Source: Mya arenaria
Lineage: Eukaryota > Mollusca > Bivalvia > Myida > Myidae
Length of the DNA stretch: 64,000 nucleotides
Reading direction: 5' to 3'
NCBI RefSeq assembly: GCF_026914265.1
Contig: NC_069124.1
Coordinates: 7,962,213-8,026,212 of the forward strand
Shown: positions 24,001 to 39,000 of the stretch, piece after piece
Numbering within the stretch: position 1 is the first letter of the stretch
Layout of the letters: each line of letters starts with the position of its first letter
Program-made: the position numbers and the translations under genes
Notes under the pieces: model-generated
The model's database searches: none
The model's input: only the letters and a program-made list of their open reading frames with translations
Told to the model about the DNA's origin: nothing

Positions 24001-27000
24001 CTTAAATAAAACAAAATGAAAAAAGACTGATATATACAATGTATTTAATTAATATTTGATCATGAAATTGTTTTGCTAATAAATTTTACTGAAGTAATAG
24101 AGTAGAATTTTCAATGCTTAATTATTAAGTTATAAGTATACTTAAATGAAAGTCAAGTCTATGTCAACTTTCCCCTTAATCGTCTTACAAACACACTAAA
24201 TGGGCAATATCAGACATTTTTACCACTGCATACAAAGATTTTAAAAACTGCTATTGAAATACCGTTATCAGAAACCAAAAGTTTATCCATTTGTAATCAT
24301 CATATGCCTTTAAGTACTTATCTTTTCAATTTTCCAAATGGGCCAAGTTATCTTTGGTATTTGAGTTTGCGTGTGTTTAAAGACTGCGGGATCTTTTCAG
24401 ATGTAAATTTTGTTTGGTTTTGGCTATAACACCACCGTCGACTTTGAACAAGTCTGGCCTTGCAAAATGGAAATCAAATTGCTCCTTATTTTTTTCCTGG
24501 TCTCTCTTGTGTTTGATTACCCTGTAAATGAAGTTCTAATGATATTTAAAACTGACAATCACATTCTTCCACATACATATTTTTAATACCTTTATGATGT
24601 GACATTAATTAATTGAATTATAGATCAATACCATTAAAAGAAATATTTGTCAATAAATGTCAGCAAAACATTTATTTAAGATAATTGAATAAGGATAAAC
24701 ATAACAAGAGAGCACTTCTGGAGTTTGATAACAAAGTCTACTTAAGTACCCTGTAGAAGTTATATTATATGCTTGCATTATTCAAATCCTATTTGCAAAT
24801 AATGAGCCGTAACCCACTGAAAAACACACAACTCATGTCTACCAAAACTGCCCCATCCTTCGTTCTGTTTGTTGAGCCTTACCGTCTTTCTCATGGTGTG
24901 AGTCAAAATCGTCGTTTATTGACTCTCCTGTTGGTTTATTGCCCTAATCAGCTTTGTCACCAGGACAAAATGAAGACCCACAACAGATATGTACACTTCC
25001 CTGGCTTACTCATGTAAACATTTGTTTACAATGATGTGAAGTATAGTACTTTATTGTTTTGTCATTTTTTCAAGCATGTTCATGGAAGTTTTATATCAGT
25101 GACACACACACAACCCCACACATGGAATGAGCAGTACTTTCGAATTCTACAGATGTACAGCAAGAGCTTTGTGCATGTTTTTCAAAGATTCCAAAGTCAT
25201 TTAGGTAATAATGATTATAAAGCCAGAATAAGCATGCAAGATAACTTTCTTGCAGTAAAATTAACTAAAAGCAGGTGATGCAATTGGAAAATTATTTATT
25301 GTTAATTTTGACTCCATTATAACAAACCCTTATGACCTATGTCTTAGATTGTTACAAATACTATAATGAGAGTCTTGAAGAGAGTTAGCCTTGGGTGAGG
25401 ACTGAACCCAACCCTAACCCATCCTCGACCCTTCGTGAGGATAGAACCAAGCTCTAGGGTGAAGAATTGAACCAAACCCTCTGTTAGGGTCATCCCAAAC
25501 CCTCAGAGGAGAATCAAAACAAACCTTGAGTCGGAGCAAACTCAACCCCTTAGTTTAGGATCAAACCAAGGACCTGTTATGTTTAGCAGCAAACAGCTGT
25601 GATGATTCCAATCCCTCAATAATGATATGATATAGATACAATTTTATCACTTCAGGTTGAAGGTCGTGATGAGGAGATAGAACGACTAAACAGAATGTTG
25701 GACGGCGGACGACCCTCGGATGTTGTGGCCCTGGAGGCCCGGAACAGGGCCAACGAGAGAATGATCTCACACCTCAATATACAGGTAAGAGCATTTTAAT
25801 ATCAGCATTCACCCAACCACACTCAAACAGATGACAATTATGTCATTGTTAAACTTAAATTATTACCTAAAGATTTAAGATGATCCTTACATGATATGGC
25901 CCATAAGGCCAGACATAGTGTCAAAGAAGTTGGAGAAATCCTACAAAAGATTGTGATTAAGTTCATTAAGTGACAATGTCAAGGCCATCATTTATGGAAT
26001 AACTGTTTAATCATTGTATGAACAGATTGTTAGTATTTAGTATTTACACTCATTGTTTGCAACATAACAGCTGCTTCATCGATGACATCACTTGTTTCAT
26101 GGACTTCATATACATTTTACCACTGTAAAACATCTTTTGACCAATCACAAGCATCATTTTTGTGTTATCAGATCTATTTTGAAGATATTGCAGTTTAAAG
26201 GAAGCTCAGTAGGAGATATATAGATTAGAAATAAAGTATAACCATTTTAAGTATATTTCGTATTCCAGATTGACTTCTTGCAACAGAAGAACCGCGAGAT
26301 GGAGCGAAAGTTCCGTGACGCAGTTACCGACAGAAGTGAAATTGAGACCGACCTTAGCAAGGCTCAAGCCCGCATTAGTGACCTTGAACTCGATCTACAG
26401 AACGTAGACAGACATGCTAAACGGATTGAGACAGATAGAAATATTGTCTTGAAAACAGCAGACAAGGAAATGATCGAAGCGAAGGATGAGTTGGAAAAAT
26501 CCCGACATGAGCTGGAAGACCTGGATCTTACAATCGCACAACTCAGGGCTGTACGTAGAATGTAGTTTATAGGATAAACTGATGGATCTTAATGAATCAT
26601 TGCATTAGTTAGTTCGGTGACAAATATTTGTGAATTTTGACCAAGCTAATGATCAAATTTTTTTTGTCGTATTGTTCAGATCATCTGGTTTGATTATAAT
26701 AATTTTTTAGCGTATATGGTCTAAACAGCTCGAGACTTAAATTTTTCTGGGTGCAAAGAGTTAGATAAAAGTAAAAATATTTTCAGCTTATTGGTTGGCC
26801 TCTGAAACATGGTATTGAAGATCTCTACGCATTGAGTTAGTTCTTAAAGTTAAGGGATCATTATCTTTTATCTTATCCATTCAACTTATATGTACATACC
26901 ATCATTGTAAAAGAATTGAACATGTTATAATAGTTATATACTTGTAAGAAATGAATATTTTTCAAAGCGTCAGGACGTGATTTCATGGAAATATTATTAT

Positions 27001-30000
27001 TTCAGGAAAATGAGCGGTTTTCAAAGGACTTAGCAGAGGCTCGCTCCTCGCTGACAACGAAGTCTGGAGACTTGATGAGACTGGAAGAACTTCACGATCG
27101 TGTGGCCGAGGACAAGAAACGACTCAGTCACAGGGTCAACAAACTCATGGCAAATGGTGCGCAATTTAAAACCTTTGATAGGATTTAAGTTGTTAATACT
27201 TCTTAATCTATTAATATGGTCAGAGTTGTATGATTTAAGGTTGAATTTGTTTGATATTCTTCGTATTTGTCCAAGTGTATGTCAAAGAGTGATTTTATGT
27301 CTGTGTTAGTGTTGTCGAAGCATAGACTACAAAATTCAGGGTAAAAAAAATAGTTAAAGAAGACTAAACATATTGTTTTCACTTGATTTCAATTTATTAT
27401 ATACTGGTATATTTGAAAATCTTGTGTAGACTGATGGTACATGATGATTTGTTAGTTTAAGGATATTTACTAGAAAGGGCTTTAGCCAGGTTTTAAAAAA
27501 GATAGGGTGCTGAAGATGAGGGACAGGGTGGTAAGGGAGGAAAGGGCACATTGATTTGGGCTGCGAAGAACTTCAACATTTTAAATTGGACCAAGAGTGT
27601 TAGGAATTGGGTTAAAATGAAGTAAAATTTGGTGTCAACTGGCAAATATGTAAATTTTGTAAGTATTTATAATGATATTATTTGTTTTAATCAAAACTAC
27701 AGAAATATTTGACAGTCTTCAGTAGTGAACTCTTTGAGGGCAGAAAGGTGCACATGTTTGTCTCCATGATGACAGAATGGTGCTTCCAAAATGGACAGTT
27801 ATTGTCATTCAATATGATTATACATATTACACAAGCCTTTGTCTAATAATCATAAGATTTTGTGTTCGACAACCTCTATAAGGAAAATTAATTTAAATAT
27901 TACAGAGAAAGAACTGGTCCTGGAAATTGAGCGACTGAAGAGGAAGAACGTCCCATCTGGTACTTCAAAGAAGGGCAAGATCCCGAGCAAGCTCGACGCC
28001 TTTGTCCGCAGCGTAGAAGAGGAGCGCAACTACTACCGCGACCAGGCTGAGGCATTCCAGAAGATGCTACGCGGGGAGATTCCATCTCGACTCCCGAGAT
28101 CTCGTACCCCATCTAGACCTTCATCGCGGTCTGCAAGTCCAGCACGCGAGATGAATGCCTCCGCTAAGGCTGACAAAAAGGTAGGGTTTTCAAATAGGAA
28201 AGGCAAGGGAATTTCATGATTATATGAAAAAATAATAATCAAAGGCAAACTTTTAAGTAGCACATGTGGAGAAAATTTTGCAAAGTTTAAATATTTGTAT
28301 ATTGTTTAGATTTTTCTTAAATGGTTGTACAGAGATAGATATGGTTTCATAAAATATACATGCATACTAAATGTCAAGAAGGGTAGAAATAAAAAGAATG
28401 TTTTAAATTCAAACAATAATTATTGTAATTGTTGTGCCTTTCCTTAGACAAAGGTAGATAATATGTCTTGTGGATCTTAATCTTTTTCGTCAATTTGGAC
28501 TGTACTGCACAGTAATTAAAGGTAACTTGTTTGATAAAAGAGTATAAAATCTTCAGGCTGCTGCCCAGTATGAGGCCATCATGCGAGTTATGGAGGAAGA
28601 GAGAGATTATTACCGCACTGAATATGAGGCCCTGAAAATTGCCAAACGTGCTTCATCTGCCCGTGCTACGCCAACAAAGGTAGGTTACCCACCAATATTA
28701 GTTTTGATAGTAACCATTTTTCATGTAGTAAATGATACATTGGTACAATTTTGCCTTTTGGTTTAAAATGGTGTTTAAAAGTTAATAACAAAGTTTTGAA
28801 TTTTGTTTGGTTTTTGGCTTTAACTGTAGAGCTTTTCATAAAAATTGCGCGACTAATTGCAAATTTGCTTATTGAATTTTATATAGAATTCTTCCCCTTT
28901 TCAAGTTAGGTCTCACTATTTCATTTTATTGTCTTGGGATAGTTTTTTGTCTTTTTCAATACATTTTATTAAAGATTCTCAAAACTCATTCATTCATTCA
29001 TTCATTCATCATCTTTTTTTAATCTTTCATCCCCATCTTTCCTAGCTAAATGATGTCAAGAAAAAGAGTGTAAGTAATATAAGACCCTTATGAAGAAGTT
29101 GACACCCAAATAACTTAACTTTCCTAACTTTTGAGATTCCCTCATCTTAAAGAAATGTGAGAAAATGGCAAAATCCTTAATATTTACTGCAAGCGTAATT
29201 GAGTTAAAGCCTGATTTTGTGGTGGAATAGTTTATTAACACTTGTGTGAATTAATCTTTAGTTTCATATAGATTGGCTGATTTCTTGAAATCTAGACATC
29301 TTTGATTGTTTCTTTCAAGTAAAGATACAAATTAAAAAAAAGGAACCACATTACATTAGTTTATTACATCAATACAAATTTACATAGCTGGCATTCTTGG
29401 AAGCCAAATTTATCCAATAATGTCACAGTCAGATGCATTTGTTACGCTGTCCTGACATGCCTTGAGTTGTTCATATGAATATCTTACGAGTACTTTCATT
29501 TGACCTCTATGTACATGCAATTATTGTACACAGTTAAAAAAAATATTGCGTTTCCTTTCTTCACTAGCAACTGTTCAGCCCTTTTGAGTGGTATTACCCA
29601 GTAAGTTTCCGAACACAGCAAGGCATCATTGTCCCCTCCCACACACACACACACCTGTGTGGGTTTTGTCCCTTACATGTTTGTTTCCTGCACAGAGGTG
29701 ACAGGGCACTATATGAGGGTTCATTACACTATAGTTGTAATTAATTTAAGAAGTTATAGCAGTATTGCATTGAACCAAACTGGCATGGTCCTTTTTAAAA
29801 AAAATAATATTGAAAGCACTCAGACAAATTGAAGTGATATTTGTTTGACTGATGGCTTTTAGGCTACAGAGCATTTTAGCTTGTAAGCTTGTCCATTTTT
29901 CAAAGACACAAAGTTGAGGTTTGTCATGGCTTTGGCATCGTTTTTATTTTAACTTGGTCATTACTAAAAAAAACATTCAAGGTAGTCATGGAAACTTGGT

Positions 30001-33000
30001 ACACATGTTGCAAGAGACAATACAAATATGTATAGCAAGACTCTGGTTTTAATGATTGTTGTCCTTTTTTTACTCTGTGGCACTCTCACCTATCTTACTA
30101 TCGACATATAAGTTTTCACTTGTTCATGAAGAATCAGCACTAAAAAAATAAACTCCGAACTTTCAATATTTTTTAAAGCAAATATACAGTTTTTAACTTT
30201 AATATTGTTAAATAGTATTCTACAAGTCCATTAGTAAACCCTTAATCTAAAGGCATTTTTCAAAATACTAACAAAGAAGTTCTTGTAACATTTTCAGACT
30301 TTGATGGCAAAGGTAGTACGTAAATTAAAAGTATACAGGAAGTGCCATGCAAAGTCTTTAAATTAAACAAGTGTTTATATGTTAGTTTTTTGGGGAAAAA
30401 ATCGAGACCAAAACGTCAATTAAGAGTTCACTAAAGGATTTGTACATACGTATTCCCTGAGGAAAAATGACGCTGACAGATTAACTGCGACTATAAATTA
30501 TCTGATAGGACACAAACGAAAAAAGAAAATCTAAGAGAACAGTGAGTATACCTGCTTTAAATCACTGCCGAGCTTATTTCAAATGCTTCACAATTTTGTT
30601 TCTCATATGATTTAGTATTTGAATGTCTGTGATGTAATGTAATGTCATGTAGCTCTTTTATTTGTTAAATGTTAGCTTGTTTATGGGACTGCAGGTTTTC
30701 TCTCTATCAACTTGTGTAGAAACATGTATGTTGTGGTGATGTCTTCATGTGTTTTTCATACAGCTAACATTTTGCTGATCCACTAATCTAATATGACCAG
30801 ATTTTTTCTCTTGCTAATTAATATGTAAACTTACATTCACATTGAACTTTTTTTGGTGTTCAAATTTCCGAGTACAGAGAGAAAGACAACATCATTAAAA
30901 GTTATAAACATTCAAGAACTGTTTTGATTTGTAATAAGACACTGTTTTGATTTGCAATAAGACACTGTTTTGTTCTGTAATAAGACACTGTTTTGATTTG
31001 CAATAAGACACTGTTTTGTTCTGTAATAAGACACTGTTTTGTTCTGTAATAAGACACTGTTTTGTTCTGTAATAAGACACTGTTTTGTTCTGTAATAAGA
31101 CACTGTTTTGTTCTGTAATAAGACACTGTTTAATTCTGTGACTTCTCTGAGTTACAAAAATAGCCCTATTAGAATTGTTGTAATAAAGTAGACGCTGCAT
31201 GACGTGGTTTATTGTTACATGTAGTGTAATGAAATACTTAGAAACTAATTAGCAATTAATAAAAAAGACATGCTTAGATTGGCCAATGTTTCAAATGGGT
31301 TAAAAGATAAAAAAGAAAAACTGTTAAACTGCTTGTTTGTCTATGCATGAACAATAAAGTTAAAATCGAAAGAAGTTGTTTACACTCCAAGTTAAATTAA
31401 TTAAGTGATTGCTTTTAAAGCTGCTAGCAGCGCTGAACTTGTTGGTCTTTGATGAAACTGAAAAGATTCATTCTTTAAGATCTTAAGCAGATGACCATGT
31501 AACCATTTCCTCATGATTTTACAAAGAACGCTTAAGGATGCTATATGTAATAAAGATATGAACTTAACAAGCTTACAGAATGAACCTTTTATTGAAAGTA
31601 TTACATGTGCCTCAGCTTAAACTGTTTTAAATCATCATAAAAGCTCTTTGTTCAGCCCCTGACCACCCCTGTATGTATGTATTTCCTTCATTGTTGTTAT
31701 ATGTTACAGGGTCTGTCGGAGGAGGCAGAGATTGTGAAGCTGACCAAGGAGAGGGATGAAATGAGACAGCTCCTAGACAAGTTTGAACGTCACATGGCAG
31801 AGGTATTTGCCTGCATTTGCTAACATGAATATTCATCAAGTTTGTGCTCTTACTCTGTTTTATAAAAAAAAATTATAATACAATGATATGTTACCACTGT
31901 GTGTTTAGCAAAAAGCATGGAGGATGGTGTCTGCATAGTGGCTGAATTGTCATTGTGCAAAAACAAACTTTTGTTGGCCGTAACTAAAAAAATGTCTTCA
32001 AAATTATTATGATTATGGAAATAAGTGCACTTTCACAATGTCATTATGCAAAATTTATATACTGCATAAGTTATGCCCTTGATTAAATGGAAGCCTCAAT
32101 ACTCTTGTTTTATATTTAGGGAAGTTTTGCTAATGTTGGATGTGTATGTTACAGATCCAGGCCAATGTGAAGGTTCTTACTGGAGAGAGAGACAAACTGA
32201 ACCAGATGTATGAGGAGGTAAGTGTCTGTACTTCAAAAACACGTTAAATGTTGAATTTTTTAACATTGCAGATTATATATGTTAACTTTAATAAGCAAAT
32301 GTTTGTTTCTAAGTTCTATAGAAAACAACGTTGGACCGATTGTTCAGAACTTTGTTTAAGTCATCGTTGTTCACTTTAAACCTTTACTGCTCTGGAAATT
32401 TCATGAAAACACACGTGATTTGCAATATTTATAACAATACTTAAGAAAACTCTTTAAAATAGCAGTTCTTGTTTTATTTAAACAAGAGCGCTCCATAAAT
32501 ATTTCACCTTTAAAAGTAAACAAAGATATCTTGAATCCTTTTAACTTAACTTGAATCAAGTGCTGAACAGTCTGGTCAGTGTTTCAGAGAAAAACAACTA
32601 GAAGAAACATTTTGTGCTTATTTGAATCCAACACAGACACGCTTACCAAACAATTAAACTGGATATATTTTGAAACTTTACCATCTATTAATGATTCCTT
32701 ATGCTTCCCCAGGCCAAGGATGAGCTTCACAAAGTTCGACGAGAGCTGGTTCGCTCACCCAAGTCTCCGAAAACATCTCTGGCAGCTCAGGCAGTTCTGA
32801 GACGTGTGGAGAACGAGCGGGATGATGCTGTGTCGGAACTTCGCAGGATGACCACTGAAAGGGACAGCCTCAGGGAGAGACTTAAGGTTTGTAAAATTTG
32901 TATTCTTAGCCAGCAATTTATAATTATGTTTAGTAGTATTATCTGTGAGTAGACTGCAGCATTAGGAATATTCAAAGACACAAGAATTTTCCATTCAATT

Positions 33001-36000
33001 ATTGCTAACCATTTAATTTCAGTTATTGTTGTTTTTGTTCAGATTGATGAGTTTATGTTTTGAAAATGTTGAACCTATTTTCATGCAAAAAGCAAGAACA
33101 AATCAGGCCTTTGCCTGTTACTTTTAACAATAATTCTACTTTCTCAATATCAGAGTGCCTTCATTCTAGATTGCCACAGAGGTATCCCTATCTGAAAAAG
33201 CCAAGCTAGAACAGCGTGGGGAAGACCTGGAATCCGCCCTCCAGCAGGCCGAGAGTGAACGGGGTGAGCTGATTATGCGCGTCACCACCCTCAAGGAGGA
33301 TGTTCGCAGTCTGGAAGCTCAGATTAAGGACATGGCCGGTAGATTGTCCGAGGCCCAGGATGATTCATCGACCAACAAGTCTAAGGCCACTCAGATGAAG
33401 TAAGTAGGGAGTGAGTTGCTGTAACAACTAGGACACCCTTACAGCATTAGATAGAATCTCTAAGCTTTTTTAACAAGGACCTCAACATAATGAAACTTAA
33501 TGTTGTAAAAAAGAACTAAAACTGTATATGTTTTGTTTTTTTAGATATTTATGTTAGGAAACCTATATACATAACACATTGACTTTAAATCAGCGCAGTA
33601 AAGGCAGTTTTAAAATATATTTTTTATTGAGAATCTGTTTTTAAAAGGAGATCTTGGTAACAGGGCATTATCTTAATGTATCAATAAATATTTCTCAATT
33701 TTTCTCTAGGATGTTGGCTGAGGAGACAGATCGTGGCCTAGAGGAGACCCAAAAGCGTCTTGCCCGTCGCGAGAGTGAACTTAATGCCCAGGAGGAACGA
33801 TGTGCCCGACTGGAAGAGAGAATTGGGGAACTCCAGCGTGTTATTGCTCGCTCGGGAGATGAGAATTCTGGGCTTCGCGGAACCATTAGCCAGCTGGATC
33901 GAGAGAAGGATAACCTCCAGATAAGCGTGGATGAAAAGACCGAGAAGGTCGCGAACCTGAATGAGGAGGTCTTGCTTAAGGTGGGTATTGGGCATTTATG
34001 AATGGTTTTGTATAAGACCATCATCAAAATTATTATTGAAAATCTATTTTCTGCGTAATAAACAGGAAGATTAAGTTTTTCTTTACATTTACTCTATTTA
34101 AGGGACATCATGTACAGTAAAAAATGTGCTCTCTTTTGGTGCAGATTTTAATTTTTCAGTGAACATCCTAATTTAGTTCATATTGCTTTTATCAAAGGTT
34201 TACAGCGGTCAAATACTAAGACCTTCACAAAGTCATTATAAGACTATTTTATTTTCCAGGAGAAACTCATCAGTGACTTGAAGGTTCGCATCAGTGAGTT
34301 GGACGCCCAGCTTGGGTAGGTATTTTATGATTATTTAAAGAGTGCTAAGTATCATGAAAAAAATCAAGTTTGCATTTATAAAGCCAGAAATGTTTTTTTA
34401 ACTTGTAAAAATGTAACTTTGTGATTTTTTTAGCAGAAATACAAGGTTGTTTGTTTTAGGTATTTGCCATTTCCTTTTCCTAACAGCACCAGTAAGATTC
34501 TGCCTTCAAAGACGTTTCTATTTGATAATTGAAAGCCAAATTGATTTTAGTTAAATTGACCATAATATCTTCAGCCATGCCAATGACAACATCAACATGA
34601 AGGATCGTGAGCTGAAGTCGCTACGTCGCCAGCTGGACAGCACATCTGATGATCTCAATGAAAACTCTCGTGGGAAGGAGATTGCTCTGCGAGAAAACAG
34701 GAGACTTCAAGATGACCTGTCAGTTATGACTCGTGAGAACCAGGTATGTATTTAAGATAATGCCAAAGCAATAAACAAGAATTCTGACAGAAAAGGAGAT
34801 TGCCTAAGAAAAATGAGAGAATCTTAATTGACTTTGTTTTTCTAAATGGCAGTGTATTTACAATATGTTATGTAGTTTGAAGAAAATGCAACCATTCGAA
34901 ACTTAAAAAAAGGTAAACTCAAAAAAATAAACTGGTTCAAGGGGGAAAAAGGTAACTGGTATATCTCTAGTGTTAAATATATCCGCTTCATAGAAGAATT
35001 TTGTATTTATATTTTATTTCTTACTCAGAAACTGAACCAGGAACTCCAAGAGGCCTTGGAGGACAAGGAAGGTCTCAAACAGCAGGTTCAGGAATACATC
35101 CTTGAAGTGAGACGGTTTGAGGATACTCTCGCTAGCAAGGTGCGTAGTGTGCTTTAGATATATGTGGTTAAGGAATACAAGGAAGGTTTTTATTTGTTAT
35201 AAAGAAGTATTTAAGATCCCATTACTCTCAGAAATGAAAGATGCAGGAAAGTGTGATGTAAAGACTATGTTTACCACTGGATGTAGCAAATGGTCAATGT
35301 TATTTCCATGTTAAATGATCTCCTGCTTTACTTCTATCCTTACCAGGATAAGGAGTGCTCAGATCTTTAAGACCTGTACTGTTCACTATCATTGAGACAA
35401 GCAAACCCAGTCTATCACTCTTTTACACCCTTCATTGTTAAACCACTTTTACCAGGTTATAATTGTTTTTTTGCTTTATTTTTCAGGAGAAGGAGCGCTC
35501 AGACCTCCTAGACCAATACCGAGCCCTGTCCTCGGAGGCAGAACAATACCAGACTGCAACCCACCAGCTGGAGAGTGATGGATCTAACATGAGACTTGAG
35601 ATCATGACCAAGGACTCTGAGCTCCGCAGACTGAGAGACAAGGTCGATAACCAGGAGCGAGAGATTCAGGAGGTAGGGGAATTGAATGGAATCAGAAATA
35701 ATATGTGGAAAACAAAAACAACAGATTTGCTTCAGTGTCTTAGATCAGTGTAAACCAATCTGACAAGTCAAACAAATATTCAGTGTGAAAAAGGGATCAT
35801 AGGCATAAAATTAGATGGCTATTAGGGACTGGCCTCTCAGAGAGTAAATCTATGACCTCATTTGAATAGGATGTGTACTCTCATTGAATTTATAGGAAAT
35901 ATTTTTGGTATTTTTCTGGCTTTTAGTGACAAAGAGTAAGAGTTCATGATTTAAACACTGATTTTACTATTTAAGCTCAGGTTACAAAAACATGTTAATT

Positions 36001-39000
36001 TAGGTTTCTAAAAGGTTGAATCTTGTTGCAGCATCTGAATGCCGAGCAGGCCTACGAGCTCCAAGTATCGAACCTGACTCGCTGTTTAGCAAACCTGGAA
36101 GATAACCTGCGCCAGACAGATGATGATAAGAACACACTTCTCTCCGATTTGACTGCCGTACGGGAACTGTGCTCACGTCTGGAGGGAACTAAGGAATCTC
36201 TACAGAGGCAGCTCACTGCTCTCACCATTGATAAGGAATCGGTTAGGAACTTGTTTTAATTCCTGTTTGATCTTTTGGCCATTCTTAATTACTTATAAGA
36301 TGTTGGACCAATGTTGTTAACTACAAAAGTCTTTGTATGGTACCTTTTTATTTAGCATGAAGCCTTAGTATAGGGAAAATTCACTACATATTGTGTATAC
36401 AAAATGTGCATGAATTTTGGAGATAAATCTTTACAAATTTTCTTTAGTGTTTGTGCTATATATTTAAATTCTCAAGCTGTCACCCATCCTTCTACATATT
36501 TGTACATGTATGGAAGAAACAACTAAACCTCACTGTATTTTTGTATTGAACTTTTCCAGCTGCAAGGCCAGTTCGATGATATCGCCCAAGAAGCGGAGCT
36601 GTACAAGAGCCAGCTGTCATCGGAGCGCCACACAAACAAGAACCTGGAATCTCTGCTACAGAATAACAGGGAGAAGGAGTTCACTTCACAACTGCAGAAC
36701 CAGGAGCATGGAGCTGAGATACAGATGCTCAAGGATAGACTCTCACTCAATGAGAGCAAGATGTGAGTAGCATGGTTTACAGGAGTATTATTAAGGAAGG
36801 TATCAAAGGTCAAGATAGGGTACTGATTTATGTAGTGACTCTTATCAAATAAAATATTGCCAAGATACAGCGGCAGGCTCCGACTCGAAATAGGGTGATT
36901 TTAAAGGGAAACAGGATCAAGGCACTGATATACAGGTGCTGATAGGAAGACGGTCAATTATTGGAAGCAAGAAAGGTGGTTAAATATGGTAAGTTTGTGA
37001 GCTCCATTTCCTGTTCAGTTCTGTGGAGTTGATCAAGTGAAGTATATCAGTCATCCTGCAGTAATGTCATGTTTTCTTCGCGTTTGCAGTCAGAGTCAGA
37101 GCCGTGAGATCGCGTCCCTGCGCACCAGAAATGTGGAACTGGAGGGAGATGTGGAGCGACTTAGGAGACAACTCACCAGCGAGAAGTTTGAAAGGTAGGA
37201 GTGACCTCTGGGATAGATTTTATATAAATGTGACCAATATTGTTATCGAAGACATTTGATTTGAATCGAGGGCAGTTTAACATACAATGTGGATTTATTT
37301 TTGCTTAACAACAGCTCACTAGTGATAAGTTTAGAAAGGTAGGATTGAAATTGGGATGGATATTTGATTATGTTGGCAACTGCATTATCGGGGATATATA
37401 TTAATTACTGTATGAGATCATTTTTCCTTGTATAAATTTTGATATTTAGGTATTTAATGTAAGGTTTGTGTTCACAATTATTATTTTCAGTTTGTCTCAT
37501 GAAATTACTTAGTATTATATTCAAATGTCTTCATATGACAAAATTCGTCACAGTGTTGAGTTGCCGAGTTCCCAAGTAATAACACTCACATATTGTTTTT
37601 TCCTACATAACATTGAATTTTCAGTTGTAAGGTTATTTATTGATATTGCAGTGTTTGTAGGTTTTGCCATGCTCATTTTATGTTTTTGTAGAGCAGACTT
37701 AAATCTTAAGCATTTCTGCTAATATAAATATTGAGACTAAGATTGAGTGCTCACTTAATAAATAATCTTACATTGTATATATTATGTTAATTATGAGTTT
37801 GTCATTCACAAATGGTCACTCATTTGTATATCATGTCCATAACATCATGTTATAGTCTCCGAACTTCGTCTGGCGCTCGCAGTCTTACTATCATGTCCTT
37901 CAATGATGGGGGAATTCAGTGAGTGGAAATGTAGAGAATAACTTTTTCCATTTCTTATTATTTTTTTTCATTTATCTTTGACACCTGTTAGAAGGGGTAA
38001 CTGTGGTTATCTATGGTGTCAATTGTTGATGCTTTTCCATCTGTTATGGGATTGGTAGAGATTACCAGTAATTAAGCAGGGTGGAGTCGGCAGAACTAGT
38101 GTCAAACTTCCTTATTCATTAAGATTTTAGAAAATATCATGTGGCTAATTTCAGAAAATACCAATGTCAGTATGTACGTGGCTCAATACCATCTCGCTTT
38201 TCCTCCCTTAATTTTGACTGACTTAGAAAATATATCATTAACATGATGTTTTGGCAGGTGGGTAACAAAATTATAATGTCATGTATGAAGTTGTTGAGCT
38301 GCAATTCATAACAGCATTGATGGTAATTATCAAAGGCAGATGAGTGAATTCATTAACTGGAAATATAGGTTATATTTCATTGCCATAAACTTCGGTAACC
38401 AATCCCTCTGCTATGTTATTTTAGGGAAAGAGAGCGATTCAATAACCTGTATAACAATTATGACAGCTATAAGAGCTGTGATTATGTGACACAAGTAAGA
38501 AGAAGTATACATATTAAGTAAAAACTGCATGACAAGCTGTATTGTATATACTGTGGTTGGGGGAAACATGCTTTATATCTGTGCTTCAATTTTGCATGTT
38601 GAATGGTTATGGGGGTAAATGTTGAGTATTGCATTAAAAGTAATGATGTATTTATTTCATTTTTATTTATTTATATTTTTGTATATCATATATTAAAAAT
38701 TGAATGGGAACTGTTTCAGTATGCTTACTAACTCATGTATGTGTCAATATGTATGTTCATTATATGTTGCCAATGTGTTTGCAAAAGCATTTGGGTGCAT
38801 AACTTTCCTAACTGCATCTTGTGTTTGTTTCATATGCTATTGGAATAACAACAGTGTAATAAAATTTTCAAGTTATAATGGTACTTCAGCCTTTGGAAGT
38901 ATTTTTGCATGTATTTGACTTTTCCAAGCTGTATTATTCGATTAAATAATGTCTTTACTTTTGTAGGATTTATTTTATTTTTAATCTGCTCTCATTAAGC

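Larger units (their letters stand above)
17927..25655 (+). other. CEP135 intron 3, largest intron
   Basis: About 7.7 kb with no coding exon; exons 3 and 4 join directly to give the conserved FRQQ-VEGRDEEIERL. It holds the nested hAT pair at 18197-19226, a C21 run at 20395-20415, a repeat copy near 23000, a short TA tract near 22532 and a GAACC-rich degenerate repeat just before exon 4. The rest is AT-rich and featureless to me. Confidence 0.7.

Noticed and set aside
29696-30900. Further exon candidates (acceptors CTGCACAG at 29695 and GAGTACAG at 30877)
   Set aside because: Followed only by weak donors and lengths that break the frame.
30895-31200. Minus-strand frames over the 23-bp repeat
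   Set aside because: Low-complexity translation of a tandem repeat in three frames.
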